A stretch of 64,000 bases of DNA from Atrina japonica (Eukaryota > Mollusca > Bivalvia > Pterioida > Pinnidae): positions 102,501 to 166,500 of the forward strand of contig BROG01000528.1 in assembly GCA_030159075.1 (NCBI GenBank), given 5' to 3'. The position numbers were made by a program, and so were the translations under genes. Each line of letters begins with the position of its first letter. The stretch's first letter is position 1. Of the stretch, positions 37,249 to 48,109 are shown piece after piece. The notes under the pieces were generated by a model. It was not told the DNA's origin and did no database searches. It saw nothing but the letters and a program-made list of their open reading frames with translations.

Positions 37249-38500
37249 TAAAAACCTCAGATACCAAAGCATAAATCAACAGATTTAAGGCGTTTCCAGT
37301 TATTTTACTGAGGCGACGAGGCACTGGTTTTCGTATCCATAACCCACCTCATAGTTACAAAATAAAGATTGTCTTTCACATTGGAAGAGAGTTCGATCTC
37401 GACTACAACAGAGTTTTCAATTTATATTAGCTATATGTGTACACAAGTATAGTAAAATCACCCTACTTGGCAGGGTGGAGTCTTGTGAATCCTTTCTTGA
37501 CCTGGACGAGTTTAAATTTTAGTTAATAACGCATATCATTTAAATTACACTGACTAGGGTAATCGTTACGACTCCTCACCATACATAATAGAGTATCCAC
37601 AGAGGAATAAAACGTTTTCCCCGTGCATCTTGACATAACCGAAAAGTGAGTAGAGTCATCCATATGATAATCAAAAGGTTACCCGCCCCGCCATCTTATA
37701 TGAATCGGGCAATATAGGGTTGAGACAGACCTGCGTCTGTCTTTTTTTTACCAGTGGCCTTACTCTGCTGACAAAAGATATACTGATTACACAGGTCACT
37801 CGGTATATCAAACAGCCAACAAAATAATTTCAAAATTATTGAAAATCTCATGTTTTAAAAACATTTTTTTACCATCAGCTTACTTTTTGTATATATATAT
37901 TTCGATTTTACTACGTTATAACGTTAACCAGGTATATACTATCCAGAACGACGAATTCAGTGTGGTTGCAGTTTCCAGATCAGACTATATTGCTCAGCAG
38001 ACTTGCACTGATAACATCAGACATTATATGCCCTAGGTTGGAATAGGTTACTGTACATATGTTTAATTACATGACAGTTACACGAGTGAATATATATATA
38101 ACCCATTATATTTTAAATCTTGACATACAAATCATTAAAAATTCCATTCTCGGGATATCCTTCTATATAAGGTTGGGAAGTGCAATTTGATATTGTCTTT
38201 GTTTATCATATAGTAGTTTTTTTCATGTCCTATACCAAGGACATTGTTTTTTATTCCTCTGCAGGCCAGATACAGTAATTATTTTACATTATCGTATGGA
38301 TGATATATGATTAGGTTTTCCAAATATTTAATCCCAGATTTATATCTGTATCCCACAGAAACAATACTGTCAAAATTTAAGAAAATTGGAAAGTTTCGTT
38401 ATCACTGTATTGTAATGATAAAGAAATGATAATAAAACAATATCAAAGGATCATAAGCGTAGGCGAAAGTTGAGGTCATGGGATAGTTCTTCTCTCTCCC
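37249..38500. other. Short element end, then no recognised gene
   Basis: 37249-37283 is a fragment of the Penelope-like 3' end ('aaaaacctcagataccaaag', 'cataaatcaacag'), minus orientation. The rest shows no gene or repeat I can support. Confidence 0.55.
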
Positions 38501-38504
38501 TCCC

Positions 38505-38533
38505 GAACACACACACATACACACACACATACA

Positions 38534-38593
<60 letters not shown>

Positions 38594-38600
38594 CACACAT

Positions 38601-38656
<56 letters not shown>
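38505..38656. repeat. Compound (CA)n(TA)n microsatellite
   Basis: (CA)n with minor interruptions to about 38582, then a mixed (TA)n/(CA)n segment and a long (TA)n to 38656. Confidence 0.97.
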
Positions 38657-38659
<3 letters not shown>

Positions 38660-38660
<1 letters not shown>

Positions 38661-39825
38661 CGGAATCTGTTATTATACATTTCACGGTCATAAATCTGTG
38701 TTTTGTTTTTGCTTTACAATATAAAATCACAAATACGGAAACAAAAGTCATCAGAGGGTTCAGGAGAAAATATGCAAGTCTGGGGAGCATTGGACAAACA
38801 GACGTCTGATCTAACAGCCACTGGATTGTTCTGCATCGGTACTCAAGTGAACAGGCATGAGCTCTGACCACTCTGATCATCTACGTGTTGTACTAACCAC
38901 TCGCCTGGTAAATTAAAATTCAAAACATGACATATGTATATTAAAATGTACGTCAACAGCAAAGAACAAGTTAAGGTGAATAAAAATTAGGCGAACAATT
39001 TGCGAGAGGGCATTCGGAAGAATTTTGTGTTTATCACAATAGAAATAAATAATGAATTCCAGCCCTATGACGTCTATCCTCAAATTGTTGAAATGATGGT
39101 TCTTTATACTTTACAACATGTACAACTTGGTGTCACTGACATCCTTATCACCGAGGTACGTGTGCTTGTATTAATCATAAGTAGCTTATTTGCCTTTATA
39201 CCGGGAAACGGCGGCTTGCAGCTGCACGCGACAAAGTCTGTATGAGGTTTGCACCGTTTTAAACCACAGTGACGAAGGGGTAGGGTGGTTTGGGTCATAG
39301 TCAAGTATTGTCGTCTGATTTATAATACATACCTTGAGTGTGTCGAACAAACAACATCAATAAGTCTATAATTGTAGATTATAATCCTTAAATTTGAATT
39401 TTGGTCATTTTGAATGTGCCGCGAAGGATTATAAGAATTTTAGCGTTCCAGGTTACATAGGTATATGTTTACATCGAAGTATTGGTATTGCGATAGTTAC
39501 AGCTTGATATAAATAAACAAATACCCGTAAACACCCGCGCAAACAAGGGTATCACGTTTAAAAACAATTTGTACGTTGTCTTTCATGATAATGATAATTT
39601 TTAAACGCCTATATATTTCAAGTACTCACATAGGTTTATCGGGTTCCGGTGGATAAGGCAAATACTATCTATCAACATGTGACGTTTCCGTGAAATCTAT
39701 TTAAATTAATCTGCCGAAGACATCGAAGTCCAGACTACGTAAAACCATAAAGATAGCATTATCGCTGTAATATTGTAACTAGTTGGTTCCTATATTGTAT
39801 TATCTATCATTCGATCAAGTATAGA
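38660..39825. other. Upstream region of the AA15 gene
   Basis: No upstream exon, TATA box or CpG-rich stretch is obvious. Near 39390-39470 'gaattttggtcattttgaat' and 'cgaaggattat' resemble the interior of the MITE at 30416. A 5' untranslated exon cannot be excluded. Confidence 0.45.
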
Positions 39826-39993
39826 ATGATCCGTTTAGTATTTGTATTTGTTTTATCTGTGTGTTTCTTAAACATTTACGTGAGTGGTCATGGTCGACTT
39901 TTGGATCCGCCTTCTCGATCAAGTCTTTGGAGATTTGGATTAAGTAATGCGACTAACTACAACGACAATCAACTTTCGTGTGGCGGATTTGCT
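39826..39993 (+). CDS. AA15 gene exon 1
   Basis: The start ATG has a purine at -3. It encodes residues 1-56: the hydrophobic leader 'RLVFVFVLSVCFL', then His22 and 'LSCGGFA'. The donor is GCT|GTAAGT at 39994; reading on into the intron stays open to 40107, so the frame alone overestimates this exon. Confidence 0.94.
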
Positions 39994-42900
39994 GTAAGTA
40001 TAAACATCAAAAATAAGTACGAAGGTTTTGATCTTGGGTACCCCCTAGTCAATTACTGCATTCAGGGAAATGTTCGACATATTCATTCCGTCTTAAATTC
40101 TCCTTAGTAGTCTCGTGAATGGAATGCATGTTGAAAATGTTGCATTCGTTTCAAATTTGCACTTTCATTTAAAGATGAAAAAAGATGAACATTACACGAT
40201 ATAAAATATCCAGGTATACGTTTGTGTAGTTTGAGCATCCTTTATATCTCAACACGCCTTAATAACTCTTTTTTCAACCGTTTGCATCTAAATGTGGGGT
40301 TTAGGTTTCAAAACAGAGCAGCGAATGATGATTGCTATTCACCAGCTTAACGAAATAGTTTACAAAATAATAATTAAAAATAGGATAATTTGAAATTCAG
40401 TGAAAACAGGTCAACAGGGAATGCTTACTCCTCCACAGCACCTGATTTCATTTATGTATTTTCAGAGACCCAATTTTTTTCTATCTTCACCCGTACATCT
40501 ATACATTTAAATTGCACTTTTACACATTATGAATGGCTATTGGCTATGACATTGGTATTTGTCAGACATTCATAATCTGGCAATTGGTTTTTGAGGCTAA
40601 TGATAATGTAAAGTGATTGCCTAGGTTGCCGGCGTCCTGACTCAGATACCAAGGTGTAAATTTTCAGGATGTCCATAGAGGAGCAAACATAGAATGCGAA
40701 GAATTTCATCTTCTGAAACCAATGCGCAAAATTAATTTAAATATGATTTCAAGTAATGATAATTGGTAAGGTTTTGTGTCGGACTTAAAAAGTAATGATA
40801 ATTGGTAAGGTTTTGTGTCGGACTTAAAAAACGTTATATTCTGAAATTCGGAAAAACAATATTTACCAGCTTTTTACGGACTACATTATGAGATACAGAT
40901 TGACGTTTCGTTTTAAATGATGAGTAACACCAGTTATACATTACACAATATAATTACAATACCGTATAACAAAATTGATACTTTCTACATATATTTGGTT
41001 CGTGTGAGCCTTTGCCGTATTTTTCGTCATCCAAAATTGCTCCCAGCACAGAACTTAGTTTACCATAGGACACCTAATAGGAAATTTCATTTTGTTAAAC
41101 TACATGCAGTTGCTCTACTGCTTGCATGAAGATAACAAAATACCTGTCAATGACCCTGCCTGTCTATAGATTTGGTCATCACAGTCGATTACAGGCTAAC
41201 ATAGAACTGTTTGTTAGAATTTGGGGAACCACGAAATAACTCTTTGTAATAAATATTTTAAACATATTACCAAAGTTATAGAATTATGTTTATTTCCAAT
41301 ATATGATGAACACATACTATTAACACCTTGGTACCTGAGGTATACTATAACATTTAAACAAGAAATATTGCAGTTTGAGACAAACTTCAGACTAAAAAAG
41401 CTCTCTGAAGAGATTACAATCTAGGGTATTTGGTCATCTTCAATTGACCACAGCTGCCCAGTGGTCAAATTTTCCATCTTCTGCAGTAATGTCAACTTAG
41501 AACATCACGTTGAAGGTTTGTGTAAACATTTATTATTTTTGTTATATAAATTACATGTTTTTCAATGTTGAAAATAAAAAGTGTTGCCATTATTATTTAC
41601 TTTTTCTGTCCCAATTCACTATTTCTCCACAAAAGACTTCGTACCTGAAATGTAATTGAATTAAATACTACAAAGTTTAATTCCTTCGGATGGCTTCAGA
41701 AAAAAAAATACATTTGTGATTGTCATCATCTGAACGTGTCGGTCAGTACGAAACTATCACCAAACAACTGTACGCCATTTTAACAAGAAATGTATGACAA
41801 AATGATCTTTTTAAATAATTTGAAGGGTGTTAGATAGTATTCCGGAACAAAACCTTAAACACTGACTCCCTTTCATCAATCAGGACCCAGTTGTTCATCT
41901 GTTGGTTTAATTTAACCACCGATTAAATATAGCCCTCGGTTAAATATAGTAACCAAGGCTTATATAACCTAGGATTAAAATCTTTATAACAGTGCCGATC
42001 TTCATCCAGTTTAAAACATTAACCCTTAATTGGTTAAAATATGTTACAGAGCCTCAAGGTTTGGCTAATTTTCCCAGATTTTACATTATAGTTGAATTTA
42101 ACTAATTATTGAGCAACATAATTTAACCAAAGGTTAAATTGTAATCCTTGGTTATAATATTTAACCGAGGGTTAAAATTTAACCAGTAGATGAACAACTT
42201 GGTCCAAATGTAAATTTAACTGATGACATTTTCACCGAGCTTTGTCTTTTCGCCGAAGTCGAAAGGTTTTGATGTAACATATAAGACGGGTGTGGCATTC
42301 TCACACGGGGCAATGGCTACTTCTGGATAACTGGTACTAAACCGTTTGCGATTCGCATTTTTTCTTCATGCTGAGATCATTTTAAAATAAAAAATCTCAG
42401 GAACCAAGGTATTGATTTTCAGCATTTCCAGGATACAATAAAATATAGTTTGGTGAATATTAGATAATCAAATTTGTCATATTTTAATGGACTCCCGAGT
42501 TTCGATTAACCATTGGTACTTCTTAATTTTTACTTTTTATCTCAAGATTATATTTTTACTTAAATGTTTAAAATTCATTTTATTTTACAACAATGAACAA
42601 AGAAGTTCTATAAATGTTTCTCGTTGGCCATGGTGCTGGCGTTAGTGGATGCTTGCAGTGGGAGGAAACCGGTGTACCCTGAGAAAACCCACGTGTCCAT
42701 CCTGGCGACCGCCATACCATCTCACATACTCCCTAGTCCCACCCAAGAAAATATTTAAAAACCCTGTATCAATTTATCAACTTAGCTAAGGAAGTGTATT
42801 TATAAGAGATATGCACGTCGGGTGCGTTGTAGTTGTGTTGTGTGTAGGTTACAAGTTTTGTTTTGTGCAATTTATAATTTTGAATGTGTCAATTATCAGA

Positions 42901-45900
42901 AACAATGACAGACATATTTACATTTCACTGCTTGGCCAGTCATCTAATATTTACTATCAAGTACTTATGTTCATGCATACCATTTTTGTATGATTTGTAG
43001 CATTCTATGTGTCCATTATCAGCGACGATGATCGACATATTTATATCAGATTGTTTGAACAGTCATTTAATATTTACACTCAAGCACATACTAACATACT
43101 GGATTGGCATGCCACCTTCTGGCAAATACCATTAATATTTTGTCCTTTTAACAAATGTTTCATCAAATTCTTTTCTATTTTAGAATCAGTGGCTTTATCA
43201 GAATGGGAAATGTGGTGTCTGCGGTGACCCCTTTCAAGGTCCACGGGACAATGAAGCAGGTGGGAAATATGCCTTAGGGATAATATCAAGGCGCTTTGTT
43301 TCCGGACAAACCATTGACGTGTCTGTCGAAATAACAGCCAATCACCATGGCTGGTTTGAATTCCGACTTTGTCCGAACAACGACGTCCAAAGACCCGTAA
43401 CACAGGCTTGTCTGGATCAACATCAGTTATCGACAGTAGCTGGAAACAAGAGGTAAATACGTCACATTGTACAGTATAGAGTACAGTGGAACCTTGCTAT
43501 TAAGGCAACCAAACTGACTGACTCAAACTGGTCTGAGTAGTGAGGTTCTGTACTTAAATATACTGTCAAGAGACTGAAATATTGTGGTCTATAATGTGAA
43601 GTGGTCTTTTGGCCTGGTTCCACTGTATATCTAAATGAATCACGACATATCAGAGTTTTATGTATAGTGTGTGTTATAATAAAATAAAAATCACAGATAC
43701 CAAAGAGAATTCATAAGACGATATACAAATCAGTTGAAAATTAAATAATCACTTACCTCTGAAAATCCAGAGGTGGTATCAGGTGCCACGGAGAAGTCCT
43801 CTGTCAGCATGCCACACTGTCATTTTTCCACACTTTGGTTAAAATACCCGCTATCACCTGTATATGATGTTTTATTCTCGCAAATGATCTGAAATACCTG
43901 GACGTGTTCAAGATATGAACATTTCATATGCATATGAAACTGTCACAGGGATATCCAGATATCGCGTTAATGTCAACATTCCACAGATTGTATGGGTGGT
44001 ATAATAGCCTTGTTTGCAATTACTATCTTTCTCTAAAATCAATGGAATGTTGAATTATGTATTCGATTGACGAGGATTTATTCCTCGCTTATTTAATTTG
44101 ATTTGATTGTGGAATCATGGTGGGTGTGACTGGATGCTTACTCCTCCATTACACCTGATTCCGCCTCTGGATTACCAAAGGTCCGTGTTTGTCCAATATT
44201 CGCCAGATTTGTATATGTATCCTGGACATCCTGGTTATTCATACTGTGATTTTTTATACAATCAGATTCATTAAGCTTATGTCATGAGGAATTATTGATT
44301 TCGTTTACTTACTATAGAATTTAAATTACACAGACTACAGACTTTCTAAAAACTTAATTGCTGCATTCGCATAAAATATAAAGTAAAATTGGTGTTTTCA
44401 TAAGAGACATGTGATGGCGGTCCCCTGTCATGACAGGTTTGATGTGTTTAAGACCCCTCTTTGCATTGACATATGTTCACAGCAGAAGTAAAATTTGTGG
44501 CTTTGCAAATAGACCTATCACCAAGTGTCTGAAACATGACTGTCAATGTGCTTTTTTATGTCATTCGATTGTGTTGTCATAATAACAAAAGAGCCATTTC
44601 ATTGTGACGTCATACCGGAAAATTTTGCCAAAAGTTACCGTGTCGGGAATTTAGAGGTCAGTTAAACTGATGGCAACTCCATACAAGTGAAAAAATTATG
44701 GGCGGGAGGTTATATAAGATGACAATTGATAATTTTATTTGTAAACATAATATGAATCTGTACAGTAAATTTACGAGAACTCGTGATCATAAAAACTTAC
44801 GAGGTTCGTTTGCATGTTCTGTAATTTGCCATATTGCCCTGAGTAAATCGAAGATGAAGATTTGGGTGTTTCCAATTTTGTGTTTATCCAGTATATTCCG
44901 TATCCCACTTCTAATGACTCCGAAGTTAATATATCATACAGGAACTGTTATGAAAAATCTCCCAAAATAACAAAACAGTTGTCAGGTGACTTGATTAAGT
45001 AATGATGTTTCTTATCCCCTTTTTATTTATTTTTTGTTCTTGCGTTACAAATCATGTAGCATCTCCTGTTTCGTGTTCTACCTTTCATATTTTACACATT
45101 TCAGGTACAATCTAGTGGGTGTAAATACAGGTATTTACCATGTCAATGTCAAGTTACCACCTGGACTCACCTGTAGTCAATGTGTATTTCAATGGAAATG
45201 GCATACAGGTAAAAAAAAAAAGAGATCGGGACTGTCCATGCCTTACTCATAATTACAAAACACCTAACTCGCTTGTCGCGAAATTTTTGGGAGTTTACCC
45301 AGCGGGTATTGCATAATAAACAAACCATTCCTATACGGTGATTGGCGGATCCTATAAATAAATTTACGTAATAGAAAAGAATGTACATGTAATTGGTAAA
45401 TAGGAAAATTAAACATTAGCCTAAAATTTGTGAATTTTGTAAACAAAATTATTTCCTGACAATGCTCCCAACGCGTCAATTCCGAGTTAATTTTATGTTG
45501 TTCTTATAACTCTACAAATGATAAGAGGAGTAACCCTCTGTAACCACACGCAGAATTTCCCGGGTTTAATTCCAGATATATGTTTATTGCTTAGACTTTG
45601 AAAACAAAACCATTTGACATCAGGGCCTAGCACAATAAAACTGTAGAATTTACTTAAGTCTGGGAATATTCTCATCTTGAACTGCTCAGCCAATCAGATT
45701 TCAGGTTTAACTAAAGTTGAGTAAAGTTTTTAGACAGGTTATTCTTAAATTATTCTTATTTTGGTACCAGAATCAGAATGCAAGTCACGGATGTTTCGGA
45801 TGCGACTTGGAACAAGTACGAACTTGTGACTCTTTACCTGTGTTGTTGATGTGTCCGTGGTGTTGGCAAATTTGGAAAATGTCAGAAAAATATAATGCAA

Positions 45901-47291
45901 ACAAAATTACAAGTTAAGATATTTTCTACTTGAGAAAAGGTCTATGAAAGAATTAGTTGACTTTTTACAAAAGTGTGTGTCGACGGAAAATTAGTTTATG
46001 GACGCATTAATTGCAATCTATAAACAGAAGCAAAAATAGATAAATACAAATACAAATAATGAGTGTTAGGGTTACTTCGTAAGACAATATATTGGACACA
46101 CCGAAAGTATCAAATACGGACCTATAGGATGTCATGAAAAGATCACTTGAGAGTAAGGTGAGAACGTCCATTCCACACTGATCGTAACCCTTTGTCATAA
46201 TTGCGATTTACAGCTTAACAACCTCATTTAACCATTTCAAACATACAGACAATAATAGACTGTTCTTTAACAACAGAAAAGAGTATACCACTCTGATATT
46301 CAGGGGGTGAAAGGGTTAATTAAGTACCTCGATATATATATAAAATCATAGTTTTTACATATTATATCGACAATGAAATTTGAGAACGTGACTTTAAAAT
46401 CCATTTTATATGCCACTAATTCTATAGTAAACGATGTCTTGCATTTCGGATAATTTTGCATTCATAATTATCGTAAACACGAGTACCTTACTGTCCCATT
46501 TTACGATATAAATAACAATCTTTATACGTTTTGTTTAAAAACGGACATGAAGATCAATAGTATCTCTGATTTCTGAAATAACACTTATAACCGATGTACA
46601 TATGTAAAAATAAATATATTTGAAAATCATTATAATTGTTAACTCTAAACGTATATATCGAACAAACCACTATCTACCACTATCTTTATAATTTTTATGT
46701 CTAAATCTATAACCGAACTTGATGTTGATGTACCTAATGGTTTCTAAACTGGATATTTATTTTCTATAATGATTTACCTCTTTTTTACCAGGAAGTAACT
46801 ACGGATATGATCCCGACGGACACAGCTGTAAAGGATGTGGGGTCCAAGAGGAATTTTACGGATGTGCGGATGTCGCCATCATTGCTCCAACTACCGTTAA
46901 GCCAGTTATTTCTACGACGCCACTCGTGAAATCAACAACTACTCGGAGCAATACACAAATACCTTTGATCTTCACAACACCGACCTTTAACGTGCCCAAG
47001 TCAACACAGCCACAAGTGCCACAATCTACAAAGCCACCAGTGCCACAATCTACAAAGCCATCAGTGCCACAATCTACAAAACCACCAGTGCCACAAACCA
47101 CAAAGCCTTCAACTACAAAACCGCCAATCATAATCTATCATACGGCCAGTACCTCAACACAAGCGCCATCTGTCGGACAACTAAGATGCTACGCTATTAA
47201 CTTGTGGTATGGCATACCAATGCTGGACAAATGGTGCAATGATCAATGTAACATAGGGAACTGTCCTGCTATCTCGTGCAAGTGTTCTTAA
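39826..47291 (+). CDS. AA15 lytic polysaccharide monooxygenase, 4 exons, 346 aa
   Basis: It predicts a secreted copper enzyme that oxidatively cleaves chitin or cellulose. Exons join as 39826-39993, 43184-43452, 45105-45208 and 46792-47291, all with GT-AG borders and consistent phases (0, 2, 1). Residues 1-21 are a signal peptide; cleavage leaves His22 as mature residue 1 ('HGRLLDPPSRSSLWRFG'), the first copper ligand. The second ligand is probably His110 in 'TANHHGWFEFRLCP'. The axial position is probably Phe202 or Tyr203 in 'EEFYGCADVAI'. Family hallmarks 'NQLSCGGFA', 'NGKCGVCGD' and 'CVFQWKWHTG' are present. Residues ~213-305 form a Thr/Pro linker with repeats of 'PQSTKPPV'. Residues 309-346 form a six-cysteine module. 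In-frame length, ligands and splice sites are all intact, so it looks functional. AA15 enzymes are known from insects, molluscs and other invertebrates; the substrate cannot be read from sequence. Confidence 0.95.
40393..40690. mobile_element. Two Penelope-like 3' end fragments, tail to tail
   Basis: Plus orientation at 40393-40470 ('ggtcaacagggaatgcttac', 'tcctccacagcacctgattt') and minus orientation at 40636-40690 ('ctcagataccaaggtgtaaa', 'aggatgtccatagagga'). Both are diverged. Confidence 0.68.
40752..40829. repeat. 39-bp tandem duplication
   Basis: 'agtaatgataattggtaagg' plus 'ttttgtgtcggacttaaaa' occurs twice in a row, essentially identical, so it is recent. Confidence 0.93.
41883..42205. 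mobile_element. MITE, 323 bp, in intron 1
   Basis: The left terminus 'ggacccagttgttcatctg' and the right terminus on the other strand 'ggaccaagttgttcatctac' match, followed by 'tggttaaattttaacc'-like sequence. Several internal 'ggttaaa' and 'tttaacc' blocks recur. No transposase and no clear target duplication were found; the superfamily is undetermined. Confidence 0.88.
42388..42440 (-). mobile_element. Penelope-like 3' end, ~50 bp
   Basis: 'aaaaaatctcaggaaccaag' then 'attttcagcatttccaggat': only the extreme 3' end remains. Confidence 0.65.
42640..42755 (+). repeat. Dispersed repeat with 'gtgggaggaaaccgg' motif
   Basis: 'gtgggaggaaaccggtgtac' and 'gagaaaacccacgtg' form a motif I recognise as widely scattered in aquatic animal genomes. 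The parent element is not clear. It continues to 'ctagtcccaccc'. Confidence 0.55.
42883..43105 (+). repeat. Diverged ~123-bp direct duplication before exon 2
   Basis: 'aatgtgtcaattatcag' ... 'gacatatttaca' ... 'cagtcatctaatatttac' (42883-42983) recurs as 'tatgtgtccattatcag' ... 'gacatatttata' ... 'cagtcatttaatatttac' (43006-43105). It ends about 80 bp before the exon 2 acceptor. Confidence 0.82.
43184..43452 (+). CDS. AA15 gene exon 2
   Basis: It follows the acceptor TTCTATTTTAG and encodes residues 57-145 plus two bases of codon 146. It contains 'NGKCGVCGDPFQGPRDNEAG', the probable second copper ligand His110, and 'FEFRLCPNN'. It ends AG|GTAAAT. Confidence 0.95.
43482..43627. mobile_element. 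Tc1/mariner-like MITE, 146 bp, in intron 2
   Basis: The left end is TACAGTGGAACCTTG; the right end on the other strand is TACAGTGGAACCAGG. TA is present at both borders as expected for the target duplication. It begins 30 bp after the exon 2 donor. Confidence 0.9.
43681..44267. mobile_element. Inverted pair of Penelope-like 3' ends in intron 2
   Basis: A minus-oriented end (43681-43820, 'tcacagataccaaagag', 'ccagaggtggtatcaggtgc') and a plus-oriented end (43945-44267) form an outward pair 587 bp long. The plus copy includes the last part of the coding region's 3' flank ('cacagggatatcc', 'gcgttaatgtcaaca', 'ggtataatagccttgtttgc'), then 'gtgggtgtgactgg' and 'cctggacatcctgg'. Confidence 0.82.
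45105..45208 (+). CDS. AA15 gene exon 3
   Basis: It follows ACACATTTCAG, completes codon 146 (Arg) and encodes 'YNLVGVNTGIYHVNVKLPPG' and 'LTCSQCVFQWKWHT', ending in ACAG|GTAAAA with one base of codon 181. The CxxC and WKWHTG block is typical of the end of the catalytic fold. Confidence 0.95.
45209..46791 (+). other. Intron 3 of the AA15 gene
   Basis: 1583 bp, GTAAAA donor and TTTTTTACCAG acceptor. No repeat or transposon was recognised in it, unlike introns 1 and 2. Confidence 0.88.
46792..47291 (+). CDS. AA15 gene exon 4 (linker and C-terminal module)
   Basis: It encodes the end of the catalytic domain ('NYGYDPDGHSCKGCGVQEEF', 'YGCADVAI'), the linker with four 'VPQSTKP'-type repeats (residues ~245-275) and the terminal cysteine module. 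The module has Cys313, 329, 333, 338, 343 and 345 with Trp319 and Trp328 ('LWYGIPMLDKWCNDQC'). Stop TAA is at 47289-47291. A carbohydrate-binding role for the module is an inference from its position behind a linker. Confidence 0.95.
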
Positions 47292-47742
47292 ATACATGTA
47301 TACATACTAAAAGTTTTGTTCCCTGTGTGTAATGTACAGTAACGATTCTAAATTGGTATAAAAGCTGACGTTTTTATTACTGATACTGCCGTACAGGTAT
47401 CGCATATCTTATCAGTAGCGATTTAACTCATCCACCCCCCAACGACACATTTAGATTGGTCAATGTTTTTGATTTACTGGAGAGTCCAATTGTCATTCAG
47501 GGTTGATCAGTTAAATGCGCTCTTTGACAGAATTTTATAATTTTTTTGTTTTATTTTTTTAATGAAGTATGATTGCATCCCAAAATAAAATAAAAAAATT
47601 TAAAATGCTTAAAAGCATAGGTTTGGATTGTCAGAATTCATGTATGATAATTTTATTATAACAACAATGAATTAATCGTATAACGGCCGCCACCATTTTT
47701 GTATAGCGTAGAGGCGTTTAAACCTTTTTTGATGTCTTAAGA

Positions 47743-47745
<3 letters not shown>
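47292..47745 (+). other. 3' untranslated or downstream sequence of the AA15 gene
   Basis: AT-rich, no coding. It leads to a poly(A) signal candidate at 47584. Confidence 0.5.
47584..47589 (+). terminator. Candidate polyadenylation signal, AA15 gene
   Basis: AATAAA inside 'caaaataaaataaaa', about 290 bp after the stop codon. It is the first canonical hexamer downstream; transcript data would be needed to prove use. Confidence 0.45.

Positions 47746-47746
<1 letters not shown>

Positions 47747-47791
<45 letters not shown>
47747..47791. repeat. (AT)n microsatellite
   Basis: About 22 AT dinucleotides. Confidence 0.96.
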
Positions 47792-47792
<1 letters not shown>

Positions 47793-47989
47793 AGAATAAA
47801 CTTTTGTACGAGGAATTAGTCTTGTTTCGTTGTTATGCTTGTTGACATTATGTTTCTGACCCTTTTTCGTTAACTACTCTGTGTACTACGCTACTCCCAA
47901 CATTAAACGTAAAACTCCACAATCTCCTCCAGTTACATGCGTTTTGGTGCTTTTAGTTACATCTAATGAATCTAAAACATAAATGTATT

Positions 47990-48105
47990 GTGGGTTCGAG
48001 TCCCACTTGAGCCTTGTAGGAAAGTTTGACAATTGAGTTGCCGATTTGGTCTCTTCCCGCTTACATTGTTACCGGGTTCTCTCCTCCACAAACAGGTGTT
48101 GTTAA
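47990..48105 (+). mobile_element. tRNA-like head plus SINE body, fragment
   Basis: 'gtgggttcgagtcccactt' looks like a tRNA B box and T arm. It is followed by 'ttggtctcttcccg', 'ttacattgttaccgggttct' and 'ctcctccac'. The body recurs at 63110-63190 and, on the other strand, at 55925-56035 and 32395-32470. This may be a second SINE family. Confidence 0.62.
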
Positions 48106-48109
48106 AACA

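Larger units (their letters stand above)
39994..43183 (+). other. Intron 1 of the AA15 gene
   Basis: 3190 bp with GTAAGT donor and TTTTAG acceptor. It holds Penelope-like ends, a 39-bp duplication, a 323-bp MITE, a dispersed repeat and a ~123-bp direct duplication, each listed separately. Frames inside it are not coding. Confidence 0.9.

Noticed and set aside
38402..38880. Frames of 62-134 codons around 38.5 kb
   Set aside because: Low-complexity reading of the CA/TA microsatellite.
39994..40107. Reading exon 1 of the AA15 gene through to the stop at 40107
   Set aside because: GTAAGT directly after 'CGGFA' and the family sequence continuing in exon 2 ('NQWLYQNGKCGVCGD') show that it is intron.
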